A DNA stretch of 64,000 nt from Owenia fusiformis (GCA_903813345.2 CAIIXF020000009.1:22655759-22719758), one strand, 5' to 3'; shown: positions 36,101 to 46,575, counted from the stretch's first letter. The notes: a model not told the origin generated them from the sequence alone. Numbers and translations: made by a program.

Positions 36101-39100
36101 TAGTTGACCCAAAAAGCAGGCAGGAGACAAACATAACAATGCCACTTAATAGAGATTTTCTCACGTGAACCATACCTCTTAAGTGAGAGTAAATACTCCA
36201 TGATCAAGATATCATACAACTAAACATGCAAGTCATCTTCGATCGTTAAATAGGAATAGGCTCTAATTTTTCACACAGGCTCTAATTAATCAAGGGAGTA
36301 GGGCATATTGCTAGACATTTTTTCCAGTTTTGCCGTAAAGATGCCAATTTTGATTTTTAAATGCCAGTTTTGACCAAGCTCATTACACATTTTGACCTGA
36401 CATCATATTTGATCTATAAAATGCCAATTTTAGCCTTACCTGTTTCTCTGGCAGCAAATCTTGCTATAGCCAAGCTCTGACTGAGTACTTTGCCATCTAC
36501 CTCCAATATGGGGAGTTGACCAAATGGAGTGCCTGAAAAAATGCAAGAATAATCTTCTGTAGACTGGTGTTACTACAAATACATATACAGGGTGTCAAAT
36601 AAATATGTTCTCTCCCCTTAATTTCCAAAGTATCAACTTTTGTGCATAAAAGTGCATCGAGTTGAGCTAGTCATCTGAAACTTCTTGTGGAGCTGCTCCA
36701 TTGAGCCTAGTTTTGTGTGCCAAAGAACAATTCAGATATCTTGCAGACAAAAATGTTATGCAACATCATGAGAATGTTAAAGTTAGAGGGAGATCATATT
36801 TATTTGACACCCTCTACAATTTTTTTATCAGACCCTTGGGTGCAATATTGTTATCAGTTTGTTTTTCTTTGGTTGTGATTTGAGAAATAAATTTCAACTG
36901 GGTATATATCCAACATATCTATAAATATATCTTGTCATAGTATGTTCTAAATATAGGATTGGTTGCTATTGCAGATGAATTTCGATCAAAGAAATATTTT
37001 GTTCAATATTTATCAAAGGTCAGAATAGCACTTGAGAAATTGCTTTTTGATGTGGGAATTTCTAATCATGCTGTGGTTTCATTTTGTAGTCAATTAATTG
37101 AAACAAGTTTAGCGATGTAATTCTAGTATTTTATAGTATGTGTGTACCTATTGCATATTGATATTGATATTACACTATTAACAAGATTTAACTTCATTGC
37201 CTAACATGGAAATGTTAAAACTACATGATATTCATTTGTAATATAAAGAAATTCTGCTCTCTCAGGGAGAATTAAAAAGAAAATTTTGAAGTTGTCATTT
37301 CAACATGATTTTCTTAACAAAATATCATGAACTCTGTATTTTACAATCACACATAAAACAACATTAAAATGACATTCTTTTGTATATATGTATAATTCAT
37401 TTTTTTTTTTTTTTTAATATTTATTCATGTAATATAATTATGATTAAGTATTACAATCAATTTACTTCTGTAATATAAAAGATTTACTTTCATATTGTAA
37501 ACATACGTATAATTGATTTTAAGTTAGATAATTAGAACATTTTAAATTGTGATATAATATTATATGATTTTTATATGGATTTCCATAATCGTTCAACTCA
37601 ATTTCAAAGTAATTTTATTTAATTTTTTCATACAGAAATAATACAATAAAACATAACTTGAAGTCATTTAAATCAGTATTGGATATGGCTGACATTTGGT
37701 ATAATATTATTGGCAAATGATGCATTGATATTTGCTAAGTGTTACAAGTGTGCACACTAGAAACAATCTTTGCAATAGATAATAATCATATTCGAATATT
37801 ACATTGCAAAGGAATACAATTAATGTTTATTGAATTCAAATTTGTAGAAGCACATATACACACATACCTCCCTTTTCTTTCATTTTTGTCCACTCATCTC
37901 GCTCTAGCCTGACATCTTCAAATTCAACTCCAGCCTGTTTAAATATCATTCTGGTTATTTCCCCGAATCCACGGCCATTGAAGTATGTCAACTTGTAGGT
38001 AGGCATGTTGATGTAGCAAGTAGAGACAGATTGTGTTTTAATATAAGGTGTGCAGTAGAAGGTGTGTGCTTGTCAGCTTTGAATGGTGTGTCTACTGCAA
38101 GGCTGCACTTATATACACAAAAAACTGCAAGTCATGGTGATGTATAGGCAAGCTGCCTATATTATTTTAACAGTAGAATATTGATTATATCCCCCAGGGT
38201 TCCAAAAAGAAAGTAAGGTATTATGTTTTTTAGAGTATTGTTGCCATGACTTGCAGTTTTCCAGGCTTTGATGATAAAACATAAAGGTGAATCTACTTAG
38301 GAATGAAATGTGTTCTGAGCTTATGATATACTGTGTATTTACACATGAATTAGGTTGAATTAAGTCTCAGAGCAAATTCACTTTCTGTACAGTACATGTA
38401 CTTAATAAAATGGTCTTTCGTCGTCTAAATCCTTGTTAAGTTATATTGTTATTAATGGAACACAATGGTTCCAGACAAATCCTTGGCTTGCACTGAAAAA
38501 CCCTTATATGAACATAATAAATTACAAGTAATTGCATAATATTATAAATTAAGTATACGGGTTGTACTTCACTTTAGAATTATTACATCTGAGGTTTTAA
38601 TACTCCAATTTTCCTATATTTGGATAGAAATATAGACAAGTCATTGATCATTCTTTCATCAGTTATTTTTTTGTCTTTTATATTGAAAAAAACACAATGT
38701 TCATATCCCGATCACTGATATACAAAGTATACATACATGCACAGACAATACACAGATAAATATTATACATGTATTCCAACAAGTATATTATGGAGTGTCT
38801 ATAATAATACAAGAAAGTAATTTTCCAATGATTAATAGTAGCTCAATAATGCAATATCGTGACAGTTTTTATCAATAAGTGAAATATGGAGAGAGAAAAG
38901 CAGAGTTATCCGATGTCCAATTTCGAGAATTTTCAGGCCTTACTTTGTATTGTATATATTTTTTCCTCTTGTTAGAGAGTTACAATTTAAATGCATCTAT
39001 ATATTATAATTAATTATAATTTACAACATGATATGTTAAATGAGTGAATGATTACTGCTAATCGAATATTTGTTATTCTGAGTTTATCATAGCAAAATGC

Positions 39101-42100
39101 CAAACTGCATATCAGCACATTTTCATAATATCTTATGTTTAGGTTTTGACAATTGAATTGTGCCAAGTTTCAATGCCCCAACATATATATGGCATTCCTC
39201 ATATTATTTACACAGCTAACTATGTATACTTCATAATATTGAATGTTGAGGTTTAAACCATTGAATTGTGCTATATTTCAGTGGCCCACCATATATGGCA
39301 TTCCTCATACCATAAACACAGCTAACTATGTATACTTCATAATATTGAATGTTGAGGTTTTAACCATTGAATTGTGCTATATTTCAGTGGCCCACCATAT
39401 TATGGCATTCCTCATAACATAAACACAGCCAACTATGTATACTTCATAATATTGAATGTTTAGGTTTTAACCATTGAATTGTGCTATATTTCAGTGGCCC
39501 ACCATATATATGGCATTCCTCATACCATAAACACAGCCAACTATGTATACTTCATAATATTGAATGTTGAGGTTTTAACCATTGAATTGTGCTATATTTC
39601 AGTGGCCCATCATATATATGGCATTCCTCATACCATAAACACAGCTAACTATGTATACTTCATAGCTTTAGACAAAGTACAGCAACTTGGTCATCAAGAT
39701 GCTACCAAAGTATTTACAGGTGAGACCCGTTTTAGCATTTTGCATTTTTTCTAAATTCAATATATTCAGGAAATCACAAGAGAGTTCTATAATTCTAATA
39801 GGTGTAATATGGTAAAGCTATACCTGACAGGTGCAAGATATAAATTTACAAAGATTCCATTTATGCATCACATGTTATTTCTAACATTTTTATTAGTACT
39901 TTATGGGGGGGGGTTACATTTTCTAATCCTAGAAACAAAGACTTTATCATAGACTTTGCAATCAAAAAATAAACAATTTTTTCAGAGCAATTATTAGAGC
40001 TACATCGGGGTCAGGGTATGGATATATACTGGAGGGATGCTTACACATGCCCCACAGAAGAAGAGTACAAGAGAATGGTTTTACAAAGTAAGTGTAATCT
40101 TAAAATAATCATATATACTAGAGGGATGCTTACACATGCCCCACAGAAGAAGAGTACAAGAGAATGGTTTTACAAAGTAAGTGTAATCTTAAAATAATCA
40201 TATATACTGGAGGGATGCCTACATATGCCCCACAGAAGAAGAGTACAAGAGAATGGTTTTACAAAGTAAGTGTAATCTTAAAATAATCATATATACTGGA
40301 GGGATGCCTACACATGCCCCACAGAAGAAGAGTACAAGAAAATGGTTTTACAAAGTAAGTGTAATCTTAAAATAATCATATATACTGGAGGGATGCCTAC
40401 ACATGCCCCACAGAAGAAGAGTACAAGAGAATGGTTTTACAAAGTAAGTGTAATCTTAAAATAATCATATATACTGGAGGGATGCCTATACATGCCCCAC
40501 AGAAGAAGAGTACAAGAGAATGGTTTTACAAAGTAAGTGTAATCTTAAAATAATCATATATACTGGAGGGATGCCTATACATGTCCCACAGAAGAAGAAT
40601 ACAAGAGAATGGTTTACAAAGTAAGTGTTATCTTAAAATAATCTATGATTATAAAACATGCATATGCAGACACCTCTTTAATCTGAATACCTCTCAATCT
40701 GAACATTTCTTTTCATATTTTTTAAGCTACAATTACTGTAAAACCTGCGAGCAAGGAACGCTCTTCAGACTGTTCCTTATTGACAGGTGCTCCATATAGA
40801 GAGGGTCCATACTTTGGGCCAACTCAAATAGATGATAGATTACCATATTGAAGAACCTTCAAATGGGAACACCTGTTGTCCTGCCAACCTTTTTGCTTTT
40901 CTTATTGGCGGTCTGATTAGACATGTTTTACTAGTATAATTATCTTAAAATAATCTATTACATGCAGTATCTAATCCGAGGCTTCATAGCTTGACATTCA
41001 GTTGTTTAACATACTCAGTTGAAATAGATATACAATGAATGAATCTTTGGAGCTATAATTTAATTAGACAGAAATGCAAAATCCTGTATTCATTAATTTG
41101 TATTTTAGAAACTGGTGGTTTATTCGGCCTGGCAGTTAGATTGATGCAGCTCTTTAGTCAGAATAAAAGGTATGGAACGTATTCCTTCTCATGTTTTGCA
41201 ATTAAGTGTTATTAAGAACCACAAGATTAATTCTGATTGGCCAAAGAGAAATATAGAATGTCTAGCTATGGGTGAATATTTATCTTATACATGTATAGGG
41301 GTTTCACTAGAAATTCTCACAACAGGCTAAATTTTTTTTTACATAAATAAATGAAAACAACAGGTAAAATTAATGGATAGCATTTTAACATAGAAAAGTC
41401 CCTAAAAACAACAGTCGATTTTGTGAAAACAACTGGTGAAAATTGCCTGTTGCCTGCTGCATATGAAACCCCTGCATGTATATTAATGATATAAATGTTT
41501 CTCTAGAGATATGCCCTGGGAGATATGCATCTCCATATACTGATGATATCTTTATTTGCAGCAACCTAAAACCTTTATTGGACAGTCTAGGTCTTTATTT
41601 CCAAATAAGAGATGACTTTGCCAACCTATACTCAAAGGAGGTATGTTACCTACTGGAAATAAATAAATTTAACATTAACTTTTAAATTGTTGTATAATTT
41701 GTATAATCATATACTGTATGTCATTTTAATGTAATGTACTTTCAAAGATGTCACTTCAATATTAAAGAGATATTCAGTCAGACATATTGAAATGCCTTCA
41801 TAATTAAATACTAATATAATCATCTTGACACATTGATAATTTAAGACATATAATACAGGCTCTGGGCTCGAACTCTGGCCAATTTTTTTTCAAAATCATC
41901 TAGTTTTTTTCCATTGCAGTTTTCAAGTGATTTTGGGCCCAAATTGTCAAATGTGAACCCCCCTGAAATTTTTTGAAAAGTGAACACCCTCTTGGCTACA
42001 GGGTGTCCCGAAAGTATGGGCCCCCCCCCTAGGCAGACATATTCCAGTGTCCTCATAGTATGTGTCATATATCATTTTAAAGCTTATCCAAAGTTACATT

Positions 42101-43710
42101 GATTTGCCAAGTATCATGGTTTAACTCCCAAATGGGAAAAAGTTACAGGCATTTCAAAATTTAGTGTTTGGTCAAAATTAAGTTCAATTTTACACCAAAT
42201 CACTCGTCAATGTGTCCTCCCGGGCCATCTTAACACTAGCAATTCTTTTTGGGTCGGATGGATATTGAGTTGGAAAAAGAGAAAGGTGAGGGTAGAAACT
42301 CTAAGGAAACTCTTCTAAAGTCCCTTAACAGGTTTTAATAGGGTTATAAAATTCCACACCCCTATTTTAAGGGCTTTTAAGGTCATATCTGAAAATAATT
42401 GCTGCTGTTAACATGGCCAAGGGGGGACACATTGACTAGTAATGTGGGGTAAAATTGAACTTTATTTTGACAAAACACTAACTTTTAAAATGACTATAAC
42501 TTTTTCCTATTCGAGAGTTAAACCATGATACTTGGCAAATCAATGTAACTTTGGATAAGCTTTAAAATGATATATGACACATACTATGAGGACACTGGAA
42601 TATGTCTGCCCAGGGGGGGCCCCATACTTTCGGGACACCCTGTATGGCCTGATATTATGGTAACATGTGTTTGAGGAAAACAAAAGTTTCTGCAAAGACA
42701 TAATAAGAGACTGCCATTGATATTGAGAAACTGTCTTGAGTTCATCATTTATTATGTCACATCATGTTGTGGTCTCCTTATTGTTATTGTGTTTGGCGGT
42801 TGGTGTTTGGCAGTCAGCATTCAATGGTTGGTGTCTGTTACAAATGGCAGGTGGTGACATTTTGCATGCTAATGCCTTGTTTTCATTTGCAGTATGAGGC
42901 AAACAAAAGTTACTGTGAAGACCTAACTGAAGGCAAATTTTCATTCCCAATAGTCCATGCAGTCCAGCAGTTCCCAGAGGATAACACTGTTATGAGTATT
43001 CTACGTCAAAGGCCCACTGATAATGATGTTAAAAAATATTGTGTTGAGCACATGAAAAATCTGGGCAGCTTTAAGTACACTCAACAAGTCCTTGTGGAAC
43101 TTGAACAAAAGTAGGTTATCTCATCATATATTTACTTAGGATTTGGGTGATAGAAATAATTTTCATGACATTATAGTAGATGTGTAAAATATATCTTGGA
43201 AGAGAAGTTGAGATTTGCCAAGTCTGAGAGATGCCACTGTCACCTTAGATGACAAATGTTATGAACTGAAATCATTTGCCATTGAAATTAATCTCAGAAT
43301 GTTCACTAATGGTTTGTGAATATTCTTATAAAGTTTAGAATTAATGATGTTCAAAAGAAATAAAGTTACTGCAATTTCTATAAAATGAAACTTTGCTTAG
43401 CTCATACGCTGCTGATACAAGTGCTTGTGTATGTTATCATATTCTTGAAATTGATTAGATGGTGTTTGAATGAATACAAAATGAAAATATTCAATAAACA
43501 AAAATCAAGTGACCTTAGTCAGATTTTGTAGCCTGACCAGAACACTACAACTATTCATCTAATCTATTTCAAAGAGATTGATTCTATGTGTAACATTAAA
43601 ATATTTTTCTTGTCAGGTTGCTGGTTCAGATCTCAGAGCAAGGAGGGAACCCCATGTTGGAGGCAGTAATAGGTGAACTAAGGGGTCTCTATATAGACCC
43701 TGACATATAA
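27102..43710 (+). CDS. GGPS1: Geranylgeranyl diphosphate synthase (10 coding exons)
   Basis: Coding exons: 27102-27176, 28611-28679, 29011-29096, 29810-29856, 39603-39719, 39986-40087, 41109-41169, 41562-41640, 42893-43110, 43617-43710. They total 948 nt, in phase, 315 residues (human 300). The enzyme adds isopentenyl diphosphate to farnesyl diphosphate to make GGPP, the donor for Rho/Rab prenylation. Exon 4 codes the first aspartate-rich motif ([10 protein letters not shown], about 76-85), followed by RRG. Exon 8 codes the second ([10 protein letters not shown]203-D204). [20 protein letters not shown] and [10 protein letters not shown] are typical of the animal GGPS1 group. The first 25 residues are longer than and unlike the human end. 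An acceptor 15 nt before the ATG (exon start 27087) implies an upstream non-coding exon. Odd: partial copies of exons 5 and 6 form tandem arrays, and a GST gene sits in intron 4 on the other strand. Confidence 0.96.
27379..27926. mobile_element. Long palindromic MITE, TTAA-flanked
   Basis: The ends are TTAAAGGAATATTCCTTGCC and its complement. Inner arms also pair (ACTTCCTG, AAAGATGGCAGC). It shares its right TTAA with the M1 copy that begins at 27923. It lies in GGPS1 intron 1 of the coding set. Confidence 0.8.
27923..28295 (+). mobile_element. TTAA-flanked MITE family M1, copy 2
   Basis: The ends TTAAAGGTGCAACAA and TTGTTGCCCCTTTAA are the best kept of the three copies in the window and define the inverted repeat AGGKGCAACAA. 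It is fused directly to the palindromic MITE on its left. Confidence 0.85.
29940..32210. repeat. Cluster of nested palindromic elements with a 666-bp tandem unit
   Basis: Two modules recur in both directions. Module A begins TTATTATATCACTATCTAGC and runs through ATTGGTCAAAACCGGGTCAC to a copy of TCAAAATGGCAGACGAACCG. Module B is a hairpin of about 140 bp with ends CAAATATTTCACTCTATT and GGTGAATACCTGTA. B hairpins lie near 30063, 30795, 31455, 31763 and (diverged) 32075. The landmark GGCAGACGAACCG occurs at 30701, 31009, 31367 and 31675, so spacing alternates 308 and 358 bp: two tandem copies of a 666-bp block. An inverted copy is near 30280. It fills part of GGPS1 intron 4. Confidence 0.85.
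32445..32575 (+). repeat. Dispersed repeat family R1 (diverged), GGPS1 intron 4
   Basis: TGTCTCCAACTTTGGCGATTG, then TGTCTGGCATACATTGTCTG and GGTGGTGGCATTTTCTTGTT. Diverged but in the same order as other copies; sense direction of GGPS1. Confidence 0.5.
32915..33055 (+). repeat. Dispersed repeat family R1, GGPS1 intron 4
   Basis: CTTCAACTTTTTTTGTGAAT, GGCGATTGGCCTCTGTAAT, then GGTGGTGTCATTTTTTATCT and TTAATGTCTTGT. Sense direction of GGPS1. Confidence 0.65.
33376..38006 (-). CDS. Sigma-class glutathione S-transferase (HPGDS-like), five exons
   Basis: Coding exons (minus): 38006-37868, 36532-36440, 35411-35296, 35009-34914, 33543-33376. They total 612 nt, in phase, 203 residues, the usual sigma length. 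These cytosolic dimers join glutathione to electrophiles; some isomerise prostaglandin H2. The N-terminal thioredoxin-like domain starts [13 protein letters not shown] with the catalytic tyrosine Y8. W39, [10 protein letters not shown] (51-60) and the Q65-S66 pair after VL are glutathione-site residues. The helical domain follows, with [11 protein letters not shown] in exon 5. The C-terminus lacks a special tail. The gene lies wholly inside GGPS1 intron 4, on the other strand. A TATA-like element is at 38108-38116; a poly(A) signal is the complement of 33150-33155. The closest named relatives in animals are hematopoietic prostaglandin D synthase and sigma GSTs; which substrate it uses cannot be told. 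Confidence 0.94.
33567..33936 (+). mobile_element. TTAA-flanked MITE family M1, copy 3
   Basis: The left end TTAAAGGTGCAACAATTAG is intact. The right end TTGTTGCCTCTATAAAT is mutated. The copy lies in the last intron of the GST gene, about 25 bp from exon 5. Confidence 0.8.
33990..34400 (-). mobile_element. Decayed mariner/Tc1-type transposon, transposase C-terminal fragment
   Basis: TACAGGGTGTCTCAAAAATG at 33993 looks like a TA-flanked mariner-type end. On the minus strand at about 34345-34225 a frame reads [10 protein letters not shown], then [13 protein letters not shown], before a stop. F-LWG-LK followed by a LE-L-NI-EI helix is the usual C-terminus of DDE transposases of the mariner/IS630 group. 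The catalytic region and the other end are not seen. It lies in the last GST intron. Confidence 0.6.
35601..35712. repeat. Short palindrome, about 110 bp
   Basis: TATGTCACTATCATTGCATA pairs with TATGTGCAACTATAGTGACATA, and TATGCCC with GGGCATA. Probably a MITE remnant; it lies in GST intron 2. Confidence 0.65.
35720..35921. mobile_element. MITE with 21-bp terminal inverted repeats
   Basis: The left end TTATAACATACCTATGATGA and the right end TCATCATAGGTATGTTATAA are inverted copies about 200 bp apart. No coding region. Confidence 0.7.
36586..36816. mobile_element. MITE with mariner-type TACAGGGTGTC ends, 231 bp
   Basis: The ends TACAGGGTGTCAAATAAATA and TATTTATTTGACACCCTCTA are inverted repeats with TA at each side. 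A half copy of the same family lies at 59340-59476. Confidence 0.8.
36900..37860. other. GST intron 1, AT-rich, no further feature
   Basis: Very AT-rich sequence with a T-run near 37400. I see no gene or clear repeat. Confidence 0.5.
38085..38118 (-). promoter_or_regulatory. TATA-type promoter of the GST gene
   Basis: On the minus strand GTATATAAG (complement of 38108-38116) stands about 105 bp upstream of the GST start codon, so transcription may begin near 38080. The call rests on position and motif only. Confidence 0.5.
38119..39119. other. GGPS1 intron 4 between the GST promoter and the exon 5 array
   Basis: AT-rich, no gene seen. This is the region upstream of the GST gene and may hold its regulatory elements. 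Confidence 0.4.
39120..39660 (+). repeat. Tandem array copying the GGPS1 exon 5 acceptor and first 60 nt of the exon
   Basis: Five units of 106-109 bp. Exon-like starts are at about 39173, then 39282, 39388, 39495 and 39603; the last is the true exon. Each unit holds intron end TTGTGCTATATTTCAG, the exon start TGGCCCACCATATATATGGC and on to TATACTTCATA, then ATATTGAATGTTGAGGTTTT. In the first unit the acceptor is damaged (CAA for CAG); the next three keep TTTCAG. Copies lack a donor. The distance 39495 to 39603 is 108 bp and open in frame. Confidence 0.92.
40020..40640 (+). repeat. Tandem array copying the 3' half of GGPS1 exon 6 and its donor
   Basis: Seven units of 89 bp (the last 88). Exon-end positions are 40087 (true), 40176, 40265, 40354, 40443, 40532 and 40620. 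Each unit contains the coding end from ATACTGGAGGGATGC through ATGGTTTTACAAA and the consensus donor GTAAGTGTAATC. Units differ at only one to three bases, so the array is young. 89 is not a multiple of three. Confidence 0.95.
40733..40800. repeat. Fragment of the 'ACAGTAAAACCTG' MITE family
   Basis: TACTGTAAAACCTGCGAGCA resembles the termini of the element at 51111-51294. A similar fragment, ACAGTAAAACCTGCAATAAC, lies at 43760. Confidence 0.45.
41297..41474. mobile_element. Small MITE with GGGGTTTCA ends
   Basis: The left end AGGGGTTTCACTAG and inner ACAACAGGC pair with GCCTGTTGCC and ATGAAACCCCTG on the right. About 178 bp, in GGPS1 intron 7. Confidence 0.6.
41997..42644. mobile_element. 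Foldback element with about 230-bp arms and TACAGGGTGTCCC ends
   Basis: The left end TACAGGGTGTCCCGAAAGTA and the right end TACTTTCGGGACACCCTGTA are perfect complements. The arms continue through CAGACATATTCCAGTGTCCT and GGCAAATCAATGTAACTTTG with few changes. TA flanks and CAGGGTG ends suggest a mariner-type family. It lies in GGPS1 intron 8. Confidence 0.85.
42765..42882 (+). repeat. Dispersed repeat family R1, abutting the GGPS1 exon 9 acceptor
   Basis: GTTTGGCGGTTGGTGTTTGG, then GTTACAAATGGCAGGTGGTG and TGCTAATGCCTTGT. The repeat end is followed at once by TTTCATTTGCAG, the acceptor of exon 9 (starts 42893). Sense direction of GGPS1. Confidence 0.8.
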
Positions 43711-45560
43711 CAATCAACAATGCTGCATACATGCACAAGGCACACCAGTTTATACACATACAGTAAAACCTGCAATAACTGATACACAAGCCAGTGTAGG
43801 AGATGTGGACCTATTTGGATAATGCCTGTATTAATGAAGACGGGTCATTATACAGGAAAGTGCCATAAAATGAAAATATGGAAGGAGGTTGTAACTCCAA
43901 AGGATGTCCATGCTTTCTCAGATGGACCAAGATGCCGACCAGTGATCCCTAAAAAAATCTGACTTCACTGACATGGTTCTAGTGATAAGATGACTGATAG
44001 TCGAATCACATCAAGCCAGGTATCCCTGTTTAAACAGACTATAATTTACTATACACATGGTTGTTGCTTTATACAAAAATATCAGAAGCTAAATAGTTGT
44101 GTTCAACAGGTGGACAGATTGATGGAGCAATGATATATAATGGTAGTATAGCAACTGAATATGATAACAGTTCAGTTCTACAGGTTTTACTCTATGGGGA
44201 AGAGAATTGTTGTATTTATGAAAGAAAGAGCAGATCTGAATTTCCAATTATTCATTTATTTGTGGTCGATGTGAAATGTGCAATATATATATGCCTGGTG
44301 AGGTTTCTGTAGTATGAAACTGACCCATATTGAGTATGTGGTTGAGTGTGGAGACATTTTGATAATGGTTGTTGTACCATATGAGTCAGTGGGTATCTTT
44401 CCTTGGTATTACTGGAGATCCCACACACAAGACAATGCTTTATGATACACACTGAAAATTACATGTGCTGTTGAGTCACTAAATGTTGTATATTGTTGTT
44501 ACTTTACCTCATTAGTAGCTCATTAGTAAAAATTTGTTAATTAGATTTAAAGGTGTCAATATTAGATGGCAAACTAAAAAATCAAAATCATAGAAATAAT
44601 TTCTGGTCTTCAACAATGTCAAAAGCTTTACTGAAATCTTCATTAATGGTATTCAGAGAAAAATGGCTTTGTGGCAGTTCATATAACAGAATCAAAAAGC
44701 ACAAAGTAAGTTAATTGCTCATTTTGCTTAAAAATAGTTAATTTTATGGTGTCACTTTAAGAGGGTTTTACCCCAGAGTTGAAGCACAGTTTTCAACTTT
44801 CCAGGCAGGAAAACAGTTTTAAGTGGTGTCCCTAAAAAGCATGTACTTTAATTATGCAAATACAGACCCATACCTCTGCATTATATCAGGTTTATGCGAA
44901 GGTTTAGATGGGAAAAATATGGCAGTTTGGCCTCTTCCTTTTTGTATAAATTATAATGATATCTTAATTCCAGTATAAAAATACTAATTTGTAATTGACA
45001 ATTTATTGTGAATTAATTCATTTTGCCTCAACTATGGGTCAAACCAACCTTTACTTTGTCAATGAATAATTTAGAGATTTTTGTTTGTAAGATGTCATTC
45101 ATATGTCAATTATTGCATTGTACAGATATCCATGTATTAAATGAATATTGATCCGGGATCAAAATATGAGCTCAGAAAGTGCATTTATGTAAAAAGCTTG
45201 TTCTAATTAAACAGCAATGTATTTGCACCATTATATGTAACGTATTTATACACTACAATTTATATCCGATAAATATTACATGTATTAATCATGTCAAATG
45301 TCAGAGCATGTATTAAATACATGAATCATGAATTAAAAAACAGTTTTTTGTACATTTAAGGGATTGTATAGTCTCTAGTCTATTGCAGGAAGAGTCGAGG
45401 TTTAAAACAATTTTATGATATACTAATCATTTTTGGAAGTATAATACATATACTGAATGATGTGGAGTTGGGTTTCTGTATACATTTCTGAGGGCGAATT
45501 CAATGATGCCCAGAGGATGAGTTGAACACAACCCAGGGTATCACATCTGTACCAAAGGAC
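43711..45560. other. 3' side of GGPS1; no gene seen
   Basis: Probably GGPS1 3' untranslated region followed by intergenic DNA. I see no clear canonical poly(A) signal near the stop. The short frames have no recognisable product. Confidence 0.4.
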
Positions 45561-45564
45561 AAGA

Positions 45565-45740
45565 AGGCATTACCCTGCAAAATGTCACAATCTGCCATTT
45601 GTTACAGATGCCAACCACCATACACCAACAAATACACAAAAAAGTTGGAGACTGTAACAATATGTTACTACTTCTGGTGGTGACATAACATAATTAGGCA
45701 TTAACATGACAAAATGTCACCACCTAGTTGCTCACAATAT
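45565..45740 (-). repeat. Dispersed repeat family R1, GGPS1-ASH2L gap
   Basis: On the minus strand it includes AGTCTCCAACTTTTTTGTG, GGTTGGCATCTGTAACAAAT and a second partial end GTTAATGCC. It contains the GTGGTGACA module. Confidence 0.7.
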
Positions 45741-45744
45741 TATT

Positions 45745-46215
45745 AGTTCAATCTTTGAATTTTTGAGAATTTGTAGATGATTTTGAAAAAAATTGGTCAA
45801 TTTTAAGCAAGTTGCAAAAATACCTTTTTTGACCCTGAGAATGTCATTGAAGGTGAAATCTCAATCTAATGTCAGAATTGAACTTCTGAGAACTTGTAGA
45901 TTATTTTGAAAAATTGTCAATTTGAAGCAAGTTAAAAAATATCTTTTTTGACCTTGAGAAGGTCATTGAAGGTCAAATCTTTTTTGACCTTGAGAATCTC
46001 ATTGAAGGTCAAATCTATAGTCATGGTTGCACTTTTGACAACTTCTAGATGATTTTGAAAAAGAATAGGTCAATTTGAAGCAAGTTGAAAAACAACCTTT
46101 TTGACCTTGAGAAGGTCAATGAAGGTCAAATCTCAAATCTAAAGTTATTGAAGGTCAAATCTTAAATATAAAGTCAGATTTGAACTTCTGAAAACTTGTA
46201 GATGATTTTGAAAAA
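45745..46215. repeat. Minisatellite with repeated AGGTCA / TGACCT half-sites
   Basis: About four to five degenerate units of about 110-130 bp. Each carries GACCTTGAGAAGGTCATTG followed by AAGGTCAAATC and a GTAGATGATTTTGAAAAA segment. The hexamer AGGTCA and its complement occur repeatedly. Confidence 0.8.
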
Positions 46216-46494
46216 ACTGAAATCAGTCTATATACATGTATATATCGTATCTTTTATTGACTCTTTAGATGTCATATCATGACATATTAGTCACTAAGGT
46301 AGAGCAGTTCTTCCCATTGTCGAGTTGAAGAACTGGTATCTTTATCCTGGCTAGAACCATAGACAATTCTAGCCAGCGCCAGCCTTTTATCGATTTAGCA
46401 GCACTCTAGTAATCGCCGGTATAGGTCAGCAGTCATAGGTCAAAGACAAATCACAAACAGTATTTGTTAAGTTATTGGAAGTTTTAAGAATTTG

Positions 46495-46575
46495 TTACAG
46501 ACGCCAACCGCCACCCACTGATCACCAACCACCAACCGCCACCTGCTGATCGCCACAAAAAAACGGAGACCATCA
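46495..46575 (-). repeat. Dispersed repeat family R1 (partial)
   Basis: On the minus strand: ATGGTCTCCGTTTTTTTGTG, then GGCGGTTGGTGGTTGGTGAT and GGCGTCTGTAACAAAT. Internal short GGTTGGTG repeats are clear here. Confidence 0.7.

Noticed and set aside
39479-39754. 91-codon frame as a separate gene
   Set aside because: It is two units of the exon 5 array read through in frame; only the part from 39603 is true exon.
40020-40640. Regular 89-bp repeats as a CRISPR-type array
   Set aside because: The units are wholly repeated exon plus intron without unique spacers, in an animal gene.
42764-43114. 116-codon frame that adds an N-terminus to GGPS1 exon 9
   Set aside because: The part before 42893 is the R1 repeat read through; the acceptor at 42892 and the protein match show where the exon begins.
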